Assembly (NCBI RefSeq): GCF_003315795.1
Contig: NZ_QMEY01000012.1
Coordinates: 186,001 to 250,000, forward strand
Reading direction: 5' to 3'
Length of the DNA stretch: 64,000 nt
Origin: Spongiactinospora rosea
GTDB taxonomy: Bacteria; Actinomycetota; Actinomycetes; Streptosporangiales; Streptosporangiaceae
Part shown: piece by piece, positions 52,661-61,465 of the stretch
How the letters are laid out: each line of letters opens with the position of its first letter
How positions within the stretch are numbered: the first letter of the stretch is position 1
The notes under the pieces: model-generated
Seen by the model: the letters and a program-made list of their open reading frames with translations, nothing else
What the model was told of the DNA's origin: nothing
Database searches by the model: none
Translations under genes and position numbers: made by a program

Positions 52661-52669
52661 CCGCGCCTC

Positions 52670-52910
52670 CGGCAGCAGTCCGGTCGTTCACCACCGCAAA
52701 GGGAAGAACCAGCGCTTGGCCGCTGCCGACTACGTCTGGGCCTTCGCCTCCCTGCGCGCGCCGGGCCCCGGGCGCACTACGACCACCGACGTACCGACGG
52801 TGACCGGCACTCCAGCGCGCTACGCAACACCTTCAACCGGATGCCCGTACCACTGCTTGCAGGAACGCAAGGTCTATCGCGAGTTCGCCGCGTACCCTCA
52901 GCGCATGGGA
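52670..52910 (+). mobile_element. IS110-type transposase C-terminal remnant
   Basis: Parts of an IS110-family C-terminus are spread over two frames: VVHHRKGKNQRLAAADYVWA (FASL follows), ARAHYDHRRTDGDRHSSALR with NTFNRM, then YHCLQERKVYREFAAYP. A +1 shift falls within NTFNRM. There is no N-terminal domain or end sequence, so the element is dead. Confidence 0.6.
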
Positions 52911-52912
52911 AA

Positions 52913-53770
52913 TCACGGCGTGATCTGAAGAACCTGGAGGATATGGGGCCATGCCGCCGCCCCCAAGGCGGCGTCCGCGCTCGGTGATCCCCCATACAGA
53001 TGGCGTGCCGAAGCCGGAGCAGGCGGTTCCCCGGGCAGACGAGGGCGGTGACCCGCATCCGAGCTGCTGACTATACGAGCCGGACGACCCACCGCCGAGC
53101 GGCGGGCGGCCAGTTCTTCGGCAAAGGAGGACGAGGGCCACATCCGGTCATCCGCGCCCGCTACGAGCAGGAGATCGGCGGTCGCTCGCTGGACGGGAAT
53201 CATCGCCGCTTCCGCTGCTCGGGCGAATTTCGTACGGCTGCGTTCGTAGAGCGTGCGATAGGCCACGGGGGAACCTACCGGCTCTGCCGGAGCCCAGGTG
53301 TCGTCATAGGGGACGAACGGCACGGGCTCGCCCCGCCAAGTCCACGAGGACCGGTACGGGTGAACGCGTCCATCGACGCCCGGTCCGATGTTCGCCCAGA
53401 CGAGCGAGGTGGGCGACAACGCGACCACCGCATCGATACGGGGGTCGAGCCCGGCGATGAGCAGCGCGGCTTCGGCGCCTTTGGAGACCCCGACAACGCC
53501 GACGCGCCGTACCCCTGCATCCAGAAGCAAATCCACAGCGGTGGTGAAGGTCTCCAGCGGGATCTCACAGATTCCCGCCGGTTGCCCTGGGCCGCCGAAC
53601 CAGCGGATCGACAACGCGACGGCCCCCTGCCGGGCCAACAGGCGCGACCTCTCGATCTCGATGCGCCCGCTGGAGCCGGCCAGAACAAGGACACCGACGT
53701 CTCCGCCGCCCCTGGGCGTGATCATGATCCCTTCGTAAGGCGTGGCAAGGCTGCATTCGGTGATCTCCAC
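52913..53770 (-). CDS. acyl-CoA thioesterase/BAAT-like alpha/beta hydrolase
   Basis: The 285-residue protein starts at GTG 53770 behind AGGAAG (MEITECSLATPYEGIMITPR). The nucleophile elbow is VGVVGVSKGAEAALLIAG (GVSKG Ser), followed by DAVVALSPTSLVWANIGPGV, LLLVAGADDRMWPSSSF with the Asp, and GHRPRLPGEPPAPASAR with the His. This is the BAAT C-terminal domain pattern. The N-terminal acyltransferase-type domain is absent, so it is a stand-alone hydrolase. Substrate unknown. It is flanked by transposase remnants but appears intact. Confidence 0.85.
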   Translation of the reverse strand: MEITECSLATPYEGIMITPRGGGDVGVLVLAGSSGRIEIERSRLLARQGAVALSIRWFGGPGQPAGICEIPLETFTTAVDLLLDAGVRRVGVVGVSKGAEAALLIAGLDPRIDAVVALSPTSLVWANIGPGVDGRVHPYRSSWTWRGEPVPFVPYDDTWAPAEPVGSPVAYRTLYERSRTKFARAAEAAMIPVQRATADLLLVAGADDRMWPSSSFAEELAARRSAVGRPARIVSSSDAGHRPRLPGEPPAPASARHLYGGSPSADAALGAAAWPHILQVLQITP

Positions 53771-53799
53771 CCATACTTCCTATCCAAAGTTGGGACGTC

Positions 53800-54330
53800 A
53801 GCACGGGTGCCGACTTGACGCCTTGAGTAAATCGGGCCGATCGTGCCGAAGGGCGTGACGAGGTAGGCGACGGTGAGCGCCAGACGGACCGCGTCGTACC
53901 CGCCATCGAAGACGAACAAAGGCATCGGAGTGCGGCAACGCGGCAGGCGGGTGAGCACGGCGTGGATCTGCTCGGCTGCGACGGCATCGACGCTGGTCCC
54001 CGGTGGTACACGTTGCACGCCCAACGGTCGGGTCCAGGAGTTCGTGCTCTCTCCAGCCAGCCAGGAGAACGCCCACCTGGCGATGATCGGTTTTCCTGCC
54101 GAGTGACGGGTGGGGTGGTAGTTGTAGCCGCGGCCGGGTGAGCATTCCGCGTCGCAGCGCGGCCGACAGTTGACGTCGATAGCGGAGACGGGTGCGGTCG
54201 TGGTGTGCTGGGCGGCCGGCAGATCCCGCATGGCCTCGGTATTGATGCGTCCCTGAGCAAGCGCGGCGTAGGTGCTGCCATGGCCAGGACGATGAGGGCA
54301 CCGGTCCAGCGGCCGGCACCGCGCCGGTCA
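53800..54330 (-). mobile_element. IS701-like transposase remnant
   Basis: In the minus frame that reads GHGSTYAALAQGRINTEAMR, then CSPGRGYNYHPTRHSAGKPI, ARWAFSWLAGE and LFVFDGGYDAVRLALTVAYL, the sequence matches the central DDE domain of IS701-like transposases. It is open for about 170 codons but lacks the N-terminus (a stop precedes it) and loses homology after ALTVAYLVTPFG. No terminal inverted repeats are seen. Confidence 0.65.
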
Positions 54331-54423
54331 GTTCGATCCCCCATGCACAAGGTGACCTACACCCGACGCACGCCGTGACTGCCCCGCGAACGCGCGTACA
54401 CCTCGGCGCCACGGACCGCACGT

Positions 54424-54825
54424 GACCCCCGGGCGGCATCACGATGCGCATAGTAGGCAGCACGGGGAGACTTCCAGTAGCTCACACACCCGCTTGACGC
54501 TGTGACCGCCCTGCTTCTCCGCCTCGATGAACGGATCCACGCTCACCGGGCCTGTCGTCGCCCGAGTGAGAATGTCGACGTCATCCCGCAGCCACCGGCT
54601 CTCCCGGCGCAACACCGCCGACCAGCCCGTCCCGCTCACCCGCGTCGACCTCGGCCTGGCGCACCCATTGCCGCACCGAGGTCTCGGTCAGATCGAAATC
54701 CTTGGCGACCTCGCTGATCGACCGGCCCCCCGCCGGCACAACTCGACGATCTCCGCCCTGAACTCCGGTGTGAACGACCGCCGCACACGCGGTTTCTTCT
54801 TCGCCATGTTCTCCATCATGGACAT
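54424..54825 (-). mobile_element. IS3-family remnant 1 (orfA plus start of orfB)
   Basis: OrfA starts well (MAKKKPRVRRSFTPEFRAEI, with GGAGG upstream) but shifts frame near 54730 (CRRGAGRSARSPRI instead of SISEVAKDFDLTE). The continuation ETSVRQWVRQAEVDAGERDG is in another frame. The start of orfB is recognisable in a third (RRESRWLRDDVDILTRATTG, then KRVCELLEVSPCCLLCAS). The rest of orfB is missing. A second, more decayed copy lies just beyond it. Confidence 0.75.
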
Positions 54826-54884
54826 CCTCCTGGGGGCGAACTCCCCTGATCTGAGGTGTCCGTCAAGCCGGAGCAAGCCAACAC

Positions 54885-54945
54885 CACCACCGCCCACCGC
54901 CCACCGCCCACCGCCAGCCCACCGCCAGCCCACCGCCAGCCCACG
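54885..54945. repeat. short tandem repeats between the two IS3 remnants
   Basis: CACCGCC repeats three times (7-bp unit), then CACCGCCAGCC repeats three times (11-bp unit), with the second unit an extension of the first. This looks like slippage-generated microsatellite sequence. Confidence 0.8.
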
Positions 54946-54949
54946 CGGC

Positions 54950-55120
54950 ACACCCGCATCGATCTCGACCCCGCGCACCCATTGCCGCACCGAGATCCCG
55001 ATCAGGTCGAAGTCCGAGCCACCTCCCCGATCGACCGTTCCCCCCAGCACATGCGGCTTCCTAGGGGCGAGCCCTGGATCTCAAATACCCGTCCAACCGG
55101 ATCAAGCCCAAATGATCAGC
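54950..55120 (-). mobile_element. IS3-family remnant 2, related to remnant 1
   Basis: The minus strand reads DFDLIGISVRQWVRGVEIDA, aligning with DFDLTETSVRQWVRQAEVDA of remnant 1. The outer flanks also align (CCGTCAAGCCGGAGCAAGCC in copy 1, CCGTCCAACCGGATCAAGCC in copy 2). About 100 bases of the orfA body are deleted. The two are diverged copies of one element end. Confidence 0.65.
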
Positions 55121-55455
55121 ATCCACACATGACACGGCTCTCGCCGGCTCGCATGGACTGCACCGGAAATCACCGGCACCCATCCCCAAGAGGGCCCACA
55201 CCACTGCCCAGCCCCGCCACCGATTGGCAACTACTAGCCCCGCACCAGGCCCACAGCGGCACGCGACCGACGCCCCCGCCCCGCCCTCGCAGAATCACCG
55301 GCATCCGCGCTCAGAGGGACCGCAGGCTGCTGACCGCCCCGATTGACGTTCGCCGCCGCACTCCGCCCAGGAGATCCACCAGTATCCGGGCCTGAAGAGA
55401 CGCGATATGCCGCCGACCGGCGCACCGCCCGCCTTCGGCGTGCCGAGCCGCCTCT
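55121..55455. other. intergenic region, no gene seen
   Basis: These 335 bases have no credible open frame or repeat matching the IS remnants. The final bases form a small hairpin, GCCGCCT (55447-55453) with AGGCGGC (55458-55464), whose loop includes the stop codon of the next gene and may terminate it. Confidence 0.55.
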
Positions 55456-56052
55456 TCAGGCGGCGGCCTGCATGAGGTCGGGCCGGTAGCGTGCCACCCA
55501 GCTCCCCATGTCGCCGTTCTGCCACGCCGGGTCGATCGCGCCGAGCGGGATCGACACCTCCGGCCGGCCGGTGCGCCGGTCCACCGGAACCGCGGCCAGT
55601 CGCTGTCGCATCCACCCGGGAATCCGCTGCGGAACCACTCGCTCTCCCCAGCCGATGAGGCCCAGCGAACGCATCGTGCCCGCGCGGACCCGCATCCCGC
55701 CGGGGCGGCCGATCGTCCGTGGACTCGCCATCCTGGTCTGCACCTCGCCGACCCGTGTGATGTCACCCCAGGCCAGACGCGCCCGGAACCCCGAACCGTC
55801 CTCCAGTTCCACACCGAACGGCGAGAACCGGATGAGCGTACGGTCGGCCATCTTGGCGTACTTCCTCGCCAGCACCCCGACCAAGGCGCCCGTCCCTGCC
55901 AGGCCGACCAGGACGCCACCCACCGTCGTGGCGGTGAAGATCGCCCCGAGCAACAGCATGACCAGGAAGAACATCACCAAGGGGGCGGCGAACGGCAGTA
56001 CGAACCTCCCGAAGGAGCCATTGACTCTGAACTCTTGCGAAGGGTTGTACAC
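55456..56052 (-). CDS. small membrane protein, unknown function
   Basis: A 198-residue protein from GTG 56052, 10 bp past the response-regulator stop. Two N-terminal membrane helices (FVLPFAAPLVMFFLVMLLLG and TTVGGVLVGLAGTGALVGVL) lead to a cytoplasmic domain with a pleckstrin-homology-like feel (RFSPFGVELEDGSGFRARLA, WGDITRVGEVQTRM) and an end containing GSWVARYRPDLMQAAA. It has no signature I can name. Position suggests it is the last gene of the ABC/two-component cluster. Confidence 0.75.
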   Translation of the reverse strand: MYNPSQEFRVNGSFGRFVLPFAAPLVMFFLVMLLLGAIFTATTVGGVLVGLAGTGALVGVLARKYAKMADRTLIRFSPFGVELEDGSGFRARLAWGDITRVGEVQTRMASPRTIGRPGGMRVRAGTMRSLGLIGWGERVVPQRIPGWMRQRLAAVPVDRRTGRPEVSIPLGAIDPAWQNGDMGSWVARYRPDLMQAAA

Positions 56053-56062
56053 CGAGGTCAAT

Positions 56063-56713
56063 TTAGTCCAACAGGCCCCTTCTGTATGCCTCGGCCACAG
56101 CAGAAGCGCGATCCCGGACGTCGAGCTTGGCGTACACGTGCAGGAGATGCGTCTTGATGCTCGCCTCGCTGATGAACAGCCTGGCCGCCGCCTCCCTGTT
56201 GGTCGCCCCGCCCGCGACCAGGCGCAGCACCTGCATCTCGCGTGGGCTGAGCGTGCTCTTGACCGGTTTTCTGACGCGGCCGACCAGCAGCCCGGCCACC
56301 GTCGGCGCGAGCACCGTCTCCCCCCGGTGCGAGGCCCGTACGGCGCGCAGCAGCTCTTCGGTGGGCGCGTCCTTGAGCAGGTAGCCGGTGGCCCCGGCCT
56401 CGATCGCCGGAAGGACGTCGGCATCGGTGTCGAAGGTGGTCAGCACGAGGACCCGGATCTCCGGCGCCAGCTCACGAAGCCGTTGGATGGCCCGCACGCC
56501 GTCCATCCCGGGCATCCGAAGGTCCATCAGCACCACTTCGACGGCCAGCTCCCTTGCCAGCCTCACGCCCTCGGCCCCGTCGCCGGCCTCGCCGACGACC
56601 TCGATGTCTCCCACCGCCGCGAACGCCGCCCGCAGCCCATCACGAACCACCGGGTGATCATCCACAATGAGCACCCGGATCACCGGCTCCGAATCTCCCG
56701 GATCACCGCTCAC
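56063..56713 (-). CDS. response regulator, NarL/FixJ family
   Basis: A 216-residue regulator. The receiver domain has VIRVLIVDDHPVVRDGLRAA, phospho-Asp in VEVVLMDLRMPGMDGVRAIQ, TTFDTDADVLPAIEAGATGY and LLKDAPTEELLRAV. The LuxR-type HTH is LSPREMQVLRLVAGGATNRE, then FISEASIKTHLLHVYAKLDV. It should be phosphorylated by the kinase encoded upstream, although 404 bp separate the two rather than the usual overlap. Confidence 0.93.
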   Translation of the reverse strand: MSGDPGDSEPVIRVLIVDDHPVVRDGLRAAFAAVGDIEVVGEAGDGAEGVRLARELAVEVVLMDLRMPGMDGVRAIQRLRELAPEIRVLVLTTFDTDADVLPAIEAGATGYLLKDAPTEELLRAVRASHRGETVLAPTVAGLLVGRVRKPVKSTLSPREMQVLRLVAGGATNREAAARLFISEASIKTHLLHVYAKLDVRDRASAVAEAYRRGLLD

Positions 56714-57117
56714 CGCAACTCCTCCACCGAACCGCCCTCCAACGCCGACCCGGCGAGGCCCCCTACCGGAGTGAGGCCAAGCGCACGTCGTTCACCCAGT
56801 CCACCCGCATCACCCGGAACTCGGGTGCCGTCTTACTCCGCTTCGACTCGTGTTCATACGCGAAATGCCCACTACCCCATCGGCGCCGAAAAGCGAGCCC
56901 TGCCAAGGCGCCCGCCGAGTGCCCGGTGAAGGCACGCTTCGAGCAGAAGCGCCGCCCCCTCTGAACACGACTTCGGCCAAGCCACCCCATCCACCGCCAT
57001 GAGTCCGCGAGACCTCCGGACCACAGCCCATTACCGGACAATCGCAACCGGCGACATCGCCGCCCATCGGATCACGCCTCATACCCAACGAGCCAGCAGC
57101 GCGGCCATACAAATCGA
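56714..57117 (-). other. insertion-like gap between kinase and regulator genes
   Basis: These 404 bases hold only a poor 94-codon frame on the minus strand (56763-57047, ending TAPEFRVMRVDWVNDVRLAS), with no ribosome site and no family I recognise. It may be the tail of a decayed gene. Confidence 0.5.
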
Positions 57118-58368
57118 TCACCGTTCCTTCAGCAAGGTCTCCGGGTCCGCGGGGTCGGCCGGGATCGCGGGGAGGGCGAGGGCGATGGCGGTGCCGTGGC
57201 CGGGGGTGCTCTCGATGGTGAGCGAGCCGCCCACGCCGCGGGCGCGCTGGCGCATGGTGTCGAGGCCGAAGCCCGCCGAGCAGGCGGCGGCACTCGCGTC
57301 GAAGCCCGTGCCGTCGTCACGGACGTCGAGCAGGACGGTGTCGTCGAGGTAGTCGAGCGTCACACCGACCCGCTCGGCCTTCGCGTGCTTGGCGATGTTG
57401 GACAGCGCCTCCTGGGCCACCCGGAAGATCGTCACCTCGACCCCGGCGACGAGCCGTCGGGGCGCGCCCGTCACCTCGACATCGGGGGTGATCCCCGTGC
57501 CCTCGGCCCATTGGCCCGCGAGGTCGGCCAAGGCGTCGGGGAGATGAGCTCCATCCAGTGGCTCCGGCTGCAGCGCGCGGACCGATCGCCTCGCCTCGGT
57601 GAGGGCACGGCCGGCCAGTACGGCGATCTGGTCCGCGTGCCGCCGCCACTGCTCCGGCTCGTCGCGTGCCCCGTCGGCCGCTCGGACCTGGCCGATCAGT
57701 GCCACGAGATCCTGGGCGATCGTGTCGTGGATCTCCCTGGCCAACCGCTGTCGTTCGTCCAGCACACCGGCTTCTCTGGCCTGAGCGACGAGTTGGGCGT
57801 GCAGCCCGGCGTTCTCGGCGAGCGCGGCCTGCAGACGTTCGTTGGCCTTTCTGCGCCGCTCGCTCTCCAGACCGACCTGCCATCCCACGAACAGCAGTGG
57901 CACCGACAGCCCGAGCAGCGCGGTGATCAGATCGATCTGCCCGAACCCCCGTCCGCTCGGATCGCTCTGAGCGACCACAGTGGTGATCGCCGTGGCGGCG
58001 ACCCCGACCATGATCGCCCGCTTCGGGAACAGCACGCCGGCCAGCGGGTAGCCGATGGAGAGGAAGAGCGTGAAGGCCACGCTCGTCGCCACGAGGGCGC
58101 CGCCGATGGCGAGGATGCCCGCATAGTGGACGATGGTCGCCGCCTGGTGGGTACGGCGCCGCGGATAGAGCCAGTGCATCCATGGCAACCACACCGCCGC
58201 CAAGCCGGAGAACACCCACGTCTGCGAAATGACCTGTCCGAGCGCGAGCGCGGCGAGAAGAGCGACCGCCAGGAGGGCGTACGCCAGCGCCAGGTAGGCC
58301 CACACCTCCCTGCTTCGCACAGAGGCCCCCTCGTCGGGCCCGAGCCAGGTCATCTCCATCACCCCCAC
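57118..58368 (-). CDS. sensor histidine kinase, NarL-system type
   Basis: A 416-residue kinase from GTG 58368; GGGAG lies seven bases upstream, inside the end of the permease gene. Five to six membrane helices in residues 20-170 (YLALAYALLAVALLAALALG, then LITALLGLSVPLLFVGWQVG) precede the HisKA_3 box LAREIHDTIAQDLVALIGQV and the GHKL domain (FRVAQEALSNIAKHAKAERV, DDGTGFD, GFGLDTMRQRARGVGGSL). It follows the ABC genes closely and senses a signal, perhaps the exported compound or envelope stress. Confidence 0.93.
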   Translation of the reverse strand: MGVMEMTWLGPDEGASVRSREVWAYLALAYALLAVALLAALALGQVISQTWVFSGLAAVWLPWMHWLYPRRRTHQAATIVHYAGILAIGGALVATSVAFTLFLSIGYPLAGVLFPKRAIMVGVAATAITTVVAQSDPSGRGFGQIDLITALLGLSVPLLFVGWQVGLESERRRKANERLQAALAENAGLHAQLVAQAREAGVLDERQRLAREIHDTIAQDLVALIGQVRAADGARDEPEQWRRHADQIAVLAGRALTEARRSVRALQPEPLDGAHLPDALADLAGQWAEGTGITPDVEVTGAPRRLVAGVEVTIFRVAQEALSNIAKHAKAERVGVTLDYLDDTVLLDVRDDGTGFDASAAACSAGFGLDTMRQRARGVGGSLTIESTPGHGTAIALALPAIPADPADPETLLKER

Positions 58369-58372
58369 CGAG

Positions 58373-59089
58373 TCACTCCCATCTGAACATCTTGGCCGAC
58401 AGCAGTGAGAATCCGAGTGCGACCACGGCCATCACCCCCAGGTGCAGCGGCTCGGGCCAGGCCCCCGCCCAGCTCGCCCGGAGCGCCTGCATGAAGGCCC
58501 CCAGCGGGGTGAAGTCGCCCACGTCGGCGATGAAGGCGGGCAGGCTCTCCACCGGCACGAAGATGCCCCCGAACACGATGCTCACGAAGAAGACCGCGAC
58601 GCCGATGCCGGTCGCCACGCGCCCGCTGGGCGCGATCGCCGCCACCAGGAGCCCCACCGCGAACAGTGACATGACTCCCAGGACGAAGGTGAGCAGGAAC
58701 GCGGGAATGCTGCCGGGCGGCCCGAACCCGAAGGCCGCGACGCCGACGGCAACCACCAGTGCCATGGAGACCAGCGCGAGCAGCGCGCCCACGACGAGTT
58801 GGGCGCCCAGGAGCAGGGCCGGGTGGACGGGCGTGCCGGACATCCGGCGCAGGATGCCCTTCTCCCGGTATCCGGCCATCGTGCTGGGCAGGAGGTTCAT
58901 CCCGAGCTGGGCCAGGCCGAGGGCGATGGCCGCCGAGGGAAAGAAGGTCTCGATGGCGTCTTTCCCGCCGCCCGGCGCCATGATCACACCGAACAGGGCG
59001 ACGATCCCCACCGGCAGCACCAGCACGATCAAGGTGGCGGCCGGATCACGTAGGAACAGCTTCAGCTCGTACTTCGTCAGCGCGGTCAT
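58373..59089 (-). CDS. ABC-2 type transporter permease
   Basis: A 238-residue permease with six hydrophobic helices and an N-terminal cytoplasmic start (MTALTKYELKLFLRDPAATL). The motif LLPSTMAGYREKGILRRMSG is typical of ABC-2 (DrrB-like) exporters. It pairs with the ATPase whose gene ends 36 bp upstream. Export of a drug, lipid or peptide is likely but not specified. The kinase gene starts 4 bp after its stop. Confidence 0.9.
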   Translation of the reverse strand: MTALTKYELKLFLRDPAATLIVLVLPVGIVALFGVIMAPGGGKDAIETFFPSAAIALGLAQLGMNLLPSTMAGYREKGILRRMSGTPVHPALLLGAQLVVGALLALVSMALVVAVGVAAFGFGPPGSIPAFLLTFVLGVMSLFAVGLLVAAIAPSGRVATGIGVAVFFVSIVFGGIFVPVESLPAFIADVGDFTPLGAFMQALRASWAGAWPEPLHLGVMAVVALGFSLLSAKMFRWE

Positions 59090-59125
59090 CCCGCTCTCCT
59101 TGTCATCTCGCTCGTTGTTCGGATC

Positions 59126-60085
59126 TCAGCCACGCCGGTGAGCGGAACGGCTTTCGGAAGCGCCCGGGGAGCCGCTGGAGCCGGGCGGCCGGCTGCCGGT
59201 CAGGGCCACGAAGGCGTCGTCGAGACTGGGCTGATCGACGCGGAGGTCACCGGCCACGATCTGGTGACGGGCCAGCACGGACGTCACCGCATGCAGTAGG
59301 TCGCCGTTGCCGGACACCTCCACCCGGGTGCCCGTCATGCTGACCCTGGTGACCTCGGGCAGGCCGGTCAGCAGCCGCTCGTCCAGCGGGGCCGAGGGGC
59401 GGAACCGCACCCGCTGCTCGGGGACGGCACGCGAGATCAGCCCTGAGGGGCTGTCCACCGCGACGACCCGCCCCGCGTCGATGACCATGACCCGGTCACA
59501 GAGCCGCTCCGCCTCCTCCATGAAGTGGGTGACGAGCAGCACGGTGACGCCCCCGGCCCTGACCCGCTCGATCAGCTCCCAGGTGTCGCGCCTCGCCTGC
59601 GGGTCGAGGCCGGTCGTGAGCTCGTCGAGCACCACCAGCTCTGGAGAGCCGACGAGGGCGAGCATGATGAACAGGCGCTGTTTCTGGCCCCCCGAGAGCT
59701 TTGCGAAGGGCGTGTCGCGCTTGGCGGCCAGCCCCCAGTCGTCGAGCAGCCGCCGCCAGTCGGCCGGGGTGTCATAGAAGGAACTGTGGAGGTCGAGCGC
59801 CTCCCACACCTTCAGCCGCTCAGGGATCTGGCTCTCCTGGAGCTGGATGCCGATCCGCCGCCGCAGCCGCTTGCCGTCAGCGCGCGGATCGAGCCCCAGC
59901 ACTTTGAGCGTGCCGGCGTCGGCCCGCCGCAGCCCCTCCACGCATTCGACGGTGGTGGTCTTGCCCGCGCCGTTCGGGCCGAGGATCCCGAAGATCTCCC
60001 CGGCCTCCACGGAGAAGGACACGTCGTCCACCGCCACATGCCGGCCGTACTCCTTGCGCAGGTTGCGCACATCAATCACCGTCAT
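59126..60085 (-). CDS. ABC transporter ATP-binding protein, DrrA-like
   Basis: The 319-residue ATPase starts at ATG 60085 (MTVIDVRNLRKEYGRHVAVD). Walker A is GPNGAGKTTTVECVEGLRRA, the signature LSGGQKQRLFIMLALVG, Walker B LVVLDELTTGLDPQARRDTW (DELT, with Leu-Thr replacing the usual Pro), and the switch His is in VTHFMEEAERLCDRVMVIDA. The C-terminal extension ends in disordered Ser/Gly/Arg residues. It powers the ABC-2 permease. Confidence 0.93.
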   Translation of the reverse strand: MTVIDVRNLRKEYGRHVAVDDVSFSVEAGEIFGILGPNGAGKTTTVECVEGLRRADAGTLKVLGLDPRADGKRLRRRIGIQLQESQIPERLKVWEALDLHSSFYDTPADWRRLLDDWGLAAKRDTPFAKLSGGQKQRLFIMLALVGSPELVVLDELTTGLDPQARRDTWELIERVRAGGVTVLLVTHFMEEAERLCDRVMVIDAGRVVAVDSPSGLISRAVPEQRVRFRPSAPLDERLLTGLPEVTRVSMTGTRVEVSGNGDLLHAVTSVLARHQIVAGDLRVDQPSLDDAFVALTGSRPPGSSGSPGASESRSAHRRG

Positions 60086-60244
60086 GCCAAAAAGAATGCG
60101 GCCGGCGCCCCCGGCTTCGGATCGCCCATGAAGCGCATCGATCGGTGGATTCGCCGCATCAACCGATCGGTGGATAGGACCTCCCACGATCGATGAGCCG
60201 ACCAGGCGATTCGCAACCCGGGGCTCGCTTGCCAGGCTTGCCTC

Positions 60245-61177
60245 ATGAACGATTTCTCACGCCGCACCGCACTGAAGTCCGCCGCCGTCGTCGCCGGGGT
60301 GACTGGGGCCGGAGGCGTCGCCGCCGGCCGAGCAGGCCGACGCGTGACCACCTATGTGTTCGTCACGGGGGCCAATGGCGGGCTGTCGGCGGACGCCGAG
60401 CTGGTCCTGCGCGGGCACCGCACGGTCGCCGTGGAGCTGCCCGGCCACTTGGCGACGGATGAGCAGTTCCGGTCGGCCTACCAGGTGCCACAGGATACGG
60501 AGGCGCTGGCCACCGCACCATCGGTAATGGCCAAGATCACTCTCGACGACTACGCGGCGGCCACCGTCGCGACCGTACGGCGGGCGGCGAAACACGGTCC
60601 CGTCATCCTGGTGGGCGGCAGCATGGGCGGAGCGACGATCACCAAGGCGGCCAACGAGGTGCCGGATCTGATCGACCGGCTCGTCTACGATTCGGCCTTC
60701 TGTTGCACCAAGCTGCCCAGCCCGGAGGCCTATCTGGCCACGCCGGAGGGAAAGCCGAGCCAGATCGGCGCCATCCTGGGCGGTGTGGCGGCCGATCCGA
60801 GGGTGATCGGCGCGATCCGGATCAACTGGCGGCTCGCCGATCCCAAGTTCCTGGGCCCGCTCAAGGCCGCGCTGATGGCCGACTCCTCGGAGGCCGAGTT
60901 CATGGCCATGCTCAACGGTTCGCTGCCCGACGACAGCCTGCACATCGGGTCGGCCGACGCTCGCGGGCGCAAGGAGACGTGGGGCCGCGTGCCCCGCACC
61001 TACATCCGGCACACCGAAGACCGGGTCATCCCGTCGGCCCTGCAAAACCGGATGATCAAGGAGGCCGACTCGCTCACGCCACGTAACCGCTTCGACGTGC
61101 GGACGGTCCGCACCGCTCACGCCCCCAGCCGGGCCGCATGGAAGCAGATCGTCGACATCCTCGACGACCTCGCCTGA
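60245..61177 (+). CDS. Tat-exported alpha/beta hydrolase
   Basis: A 310-residue protein with a twin-arginine signal (SRRTALKSAAVVAGVTGAGG). The nucleophile elbow is VILVGGSMGGATITKAANEV (GGSMG) and the catalytic His is in VRTAHAPSRAAWKQIVDILD. Such salicylate-esterase-like hydrolases occur as intracellular and exported forms in actinomycetes. The signal implies secretion in folded form. It diverges from the ABC ATPase gene over 159 bp. Substrate unknown. Confidence 0.88.
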   Translation: MNDFSRRTALKSAAVVAGVTGAGGVAAGRAGRRVTTYVFVTGANGGLSADAELVLRGHRTVAVELPGHLATDEQFRSAYQVPQDTEALATAPSVMAKITLDDYAAATVATVRRAAKHGPVILVGGSMGGATITKAANEVPDLIDRLVYDSAFCCTKLPSPEAYLATPEGKPSQIGAILGGVAADPRVIGAIRINWRLADPKFLGPLKAALMADSSEAEFMAMLNGSLPDDSLHIGSADARGRKETWGRVPRTYIRHTEDRVIPSALQNRMIKEADSLTPRNRFDVRTVRTAHAPSRAAWKQIVDILDDLA

Positions 61178-61196
61178 AGGGCCGCCATGGGCAACG

Positions 61197-61227
61197 AAAA
61201 AGGCGGCTGCCCGAAGGACATCCGCCT
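61197..61227 (-). terminator. terminator after tRNA-Gln
   Basis: On the minus strand AGGCGG and CCGCCT (61201-61206, 61222-61227) form a 6-bp stem with a 15-nt loop followed by TTTTT (61197-61201). It lies just past the tRNA 3' end. Confidence 0.7.
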
Positions 61228-61241
61228 CAAATGAACACTTG

Positions 61242-61313
61242 CTGGGGTACCAGGACTCGAACCTAGACTAACTGAACCAGAATCAGTCGTGCTGCCAATT
61301 ACACCATACCCCA
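61242..61313 (-). tRNA. tRNA-Gln (anticodon CTG)
   Basis: The minus strand gives a 72-nt tRNA: acceptor TGGGGTA with TACCCCA and discriminator G, anticodon stem ACTGA/TCAGT with loop TTCTGGT (anticodon CTG, codon CAG), and T loop GGTTCGAGTCC. CCA is not encoded. A terminator follows. Confidence 0.97.
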
Positions 61314-61465
61314 CCGCGCGGTGATCCTCGCTGGAATCTCTCGCGGCGACCTCGGCAAGGATAGCCCAGCTTTGCCGCCGAGACCAAAACGAATACCCGG
61401 CGGGTGCCACCGGCATGCCGGGTAAGGAAGGATAGATCCCAGGACACGCGTGAGGAGATCCGACT

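Noticed and set aside
54885..54945. Possible CRISPR array
   Set aside because: Units are 7 and 11 bp with no spacers; simple tandem repeats. No CRISPR array or cas gene occurs in the window.
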